Shown here: positions 62,137 through 64,000 of the stretch, piece after piece | Numbering within the stretch: position 1 is the stretch's first letter | Layout of the letters: the number at the start of each line of letters is the position of its first letter | Origin: Phytophthora hibernalis | Lineage: Eukaryota > Oomycota > Peronosporomycetes > Peronosporales > Peronosporaceae | Reading direction: 5' to 3' | DNA: 64,000 nucleotides | Assembly (NCBI GenBank): GCA_012656075.1 | Contig: JAAKBF010000009.1 | Coordinates: 434,001-498,000 of the forward strand | The notes under the pieces: model-generated | Told to the model about the DNA's origin: nothing | The model's database searches: none | The model's input: the letters and a program-made list of their open reading frames with translations, nothing else | Translations under genes and position numbers: made by a program

Positions 62137-64000
62137 CTATCGCTCATCATCAACTGCACTGCACCTCAACAGTACGCTGAATTCAAGTCTGGTCGCCACG
62201 AGTAGGTTGATCACCTGGAATAGGAGCACCAGTGACTTCCTTGGTGTTGTGTGTTGCATTGAGACTACTCCCGATAATGTCGCTTGAACCGCTGTCCTCA
62301 GACTCACTCTCATCGGTATCGGAAGCGACCTCCTCAACAATTGGGGCACTTTGTATGGGCCCTGCTGAGCGGCCCCTCCACGATTTCGAGGATTTGCTGG
62401 CGCAGCAGTCTGGGGATGATTCCGCTGCGAATTGATTGCATTCGCGAAAGCCTCGAGACGATCTTTTACCAGTGCCTGGTCAATAGCCTCGCAAAATTGG
62501 CCTACTAGTGCGTCGTGCTTGTAGAAGTGGTTGATTAGCAGTCTCTGCAGACTTCGCTCGACCTCAGTGACTGAAAGCGTCCGAGGTGGGTATCGCAAGA
62601 CACTCACACGTAAGATGATCTCCATGAAGTCTGTGAGAAAGAGCTTTTGTGGCCCAGAGTCGTCATTTCATCCAGCACCACGAGCTTGCATGCCAGGAAC
62701 GGGTCCTTGACATCCCGCACGCGGAACGAGTCTGAAAAAATGTGGTATTTCTCTCTGCGTTGGGGTCAACATCGAGTTAGTTACGCAGTCAGCTTGGCAA
62801 AAACTGAGGGAGGAACGTACAAGAGAGCGAGAAATTCAACAAGATGCATGCCTTTCTTCTCGCCAGGTTTACAGAATTTGCCCATGTGCGCATCATACAG
62901 CTCTTGAAGCTGCAACAGCCAAACAATGACGTCAATGGTGTTTTCGCAACTCTAGGATGACAAAATTGATACATCGTACCAGAGCAATGTGTTCTGTGAA
63001 GACGTCGCTAATCTCTTCTGTATAGAGGAAGCAGGAACGGAATTCGTTTGCGTCCTCTGGTGTTACGGGCAATATGTTGTCCTGCAGTAACTTGTCGACA
63101 GCTTTGGCAGGCGTATCACATACATTGGCTGCTCAACACGGGCATACCAAAAGAGTTAGCACTATTCTAATAAATTCATCAAGCGAAACACATACACCGG
63201 AAGTATTTGTTCATGGCGATACGGATAACACATTCCAAGAACTCAAACCGCGTGAGACTACGATCTGGGTTGTCCTTTTCTTTTGCTTCTTGAGTGAGCT
63301 CAAGGTTTGCTGCTACAAACACGTTCTCTAGATCGGGCAGCGAACAGTACTCAGACGTCTCATCCAATATTCGAGCTTCTGAAAGGAACTCGGAGTAACC
63401 AGACCAAGGCACGCACGTCATATCATTCTGCAATTGCACCGCCGCCGCTGGTGTAATAGAGCCTAAAGGTGCGAGGTTCACAAGAATATTGTGGCCACAG
63501 TATCGCCGGTAAGCATTGCACACCGTCCGATACCAGCGCGTCACACTGACTTCTACCTCGCGCCGCCGAATCGGATCCTTCACGAATCGATCAACCTTGC
63601 ACTGCCGCCAGTCTGCAGCACAGGCCTTTGAAATAAACCCGTCGGTGTCTACGAAGCTGCGGCACTCAGACTCGCGCTTGCGCCGTGCGAACACGCTTTT
63701 GTTGATGTCCCATTTGCCGCGCCGCTCACTGCTCTTGCCTGTGCTGCGGGGTACTAACGTATTGCATGGATCTCGCCCACCACGCTGGGTGAGACGAATC
63801 ACGTTCAAGCGCTCCAGGTTGCCAAACACGCCGTCTTGCATTATTTCTGCTGTCTCGGATTCTACGTTGTCTGCAGATTTACCCGGTGCTAACCAACGCT
63901 GACGATGTACAGGACGACTCGGTCGCGAGCTGACATAGTGATAGCTCACATTAATCCTGCTGGCTGGGTCGGCATTGGTGTCAACAATTGTAAAAAATAG
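62137..64000 (-). CDS. Conserved-looking multi-exon protist protein, EF-hand-like repeats, 5' end outside the window
   Basis: Exon A (63196 to beyond 64000) includes RRREVEVSVTRWYRTVCNAY and NPDRSLTRFEFLECVIRIAM. Exon B (62980-63128, 49 codons) reads NVCDTPAKAVDKLLQDNILP. Exon C is 62821-62909 (FCKPGEKKGMHLVEFLALL). Exon D (from 62754) has FRVRDVKDPFLACKLVVLDE, then KLFLTDFMEIILRVSVLRYP and VERSLQRLLINHFYKHDALV to a stop at 62137. The repeated pattern (LTRFEFLECVIRIA, HLVEFLALL, LTDFMEIILRVS) is EF-hand-like, but the calcium ligands are incomplete. A one-base shift inside exon D (about 62645-62660) is either a lesion or a sequence error. The frame is open to the window edge. I know no name for the family. 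Confidence 0.7.
62755..62820 (-). other. Intron 3 of the EF-hand-like gene
   Basis: 66 bp; donor GTACGT, branch-like CTAACTCG, acceptor ACGCAG. It splits a Leu codon as TT|A. Confidence 0.75.
62910..62979 (-). other. Intron 2 of the EF-hand-like gene
   Basis: 70 bp; donor GTACGA, acceptor TTGCAG; phase 0 between Leu and Leu. Confidence 0.7.
63129..63195 (-). other. Intron 1 of the EF-hand-like gene
   Basis: 67 bp; donor GTATGT, branch-like GCTAAC, acceptor GAGCAG. Splicing joins T|CC into a Ser codon and keeps the frame. Confidence 0.75.

Noticed and set aside
1..64000. RxLR or Crinkler effector genes
   Set aside because: I looked for a signal peptide followed by RxLR/EER or LFLAK text and saw none convincing; a hidden or broken one cannot be excluded without a search.
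1..64000. tRNA or rRNA genes
   Set aside because: No cloverleaf or rRNA core sequence recognised by eye; a covariance search would settle it.

Overview
This is eukaryotic DNA and most likely comes from an oomycete (Phytophthora/Peronospora type). The evidence is GT-AG introns of about 60-75 bp with CTAAC-like branch sites (62755-63195, 2307-2367), an oomycete-type initiator 60 bp upstream of an intact MFS sugar-transporter gene, and oomycete-style lineages of Ty3/gypsy, DIRS, non-LTR, Tc1/mariner, PIF/Harbinger and MULE elements. There is also a wrecked gene for a flagellar coiled-coil protein of the CCDC96/CFAP184 type. Family calls rest on motifs read by eye; no database search was run.

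Layout. 1-1799: gypsy remnant on the minus strand (protease start, zinc-knuckle gag, a 442-bp LTR). 1939-3217: Tc1/mariner element with exact TIRs and TA duplication. 3247-3747: unrecognised ORF. 3850-5160: no gene, one strong hairpin. 5240-6425 (+) and 6784-7713 (-): a convergent pair, namely a single-pass membrane protein broken by frameshifts and an intact Cys/His-cluster protein. 7846-9746: pogo-like fragment and a decayed Harbinger element. 9866-19390: an older minus-strand gene split by a 8.95-kb LINE (10031-18982) flanked by a 13-bp target duplication. The middle 4.9 kb of the LINE is inverted and carries an OTU-protease-like domain. 19455-22640: decayed DIRS. 22637-28893: mosaic of minus-strand gypsy fragments. 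29977-30413: solo-LTR candidate. 31083-32758: broken host genes. 33045-36590: fragments of a Ser/Gly-repeat surface-type protein in both orientations. 36720-46740: plus-strand chromodomain gypsy pol split by a DIRS element (about 40096-45770) whose first ORF is intact and whose tyrosine-recombinase residues survive. 46870-51258: minus-strand gypsy gag and LTR, tail to tail with the preceding pol. 53300-54817: second mariner. 56035-57870: MULE with several frameshifts.

Only the last 4 kb looks like a living gene island: the sugar transporter (60427-61983, +) converges on a multi-exon conserved protist gene (62137 to beyond 64000, -) with 153 bp between their stops. The Cys/His protein at 6784-7713 is the only other clearly intact host ORF. 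Perhaps three quarters of the window is mobile-element sequence in layers of insertion, inversion and decay, so the main content is a record of rearrangement. No operon, CRISPR array, rRNA or tRNA was recognised.
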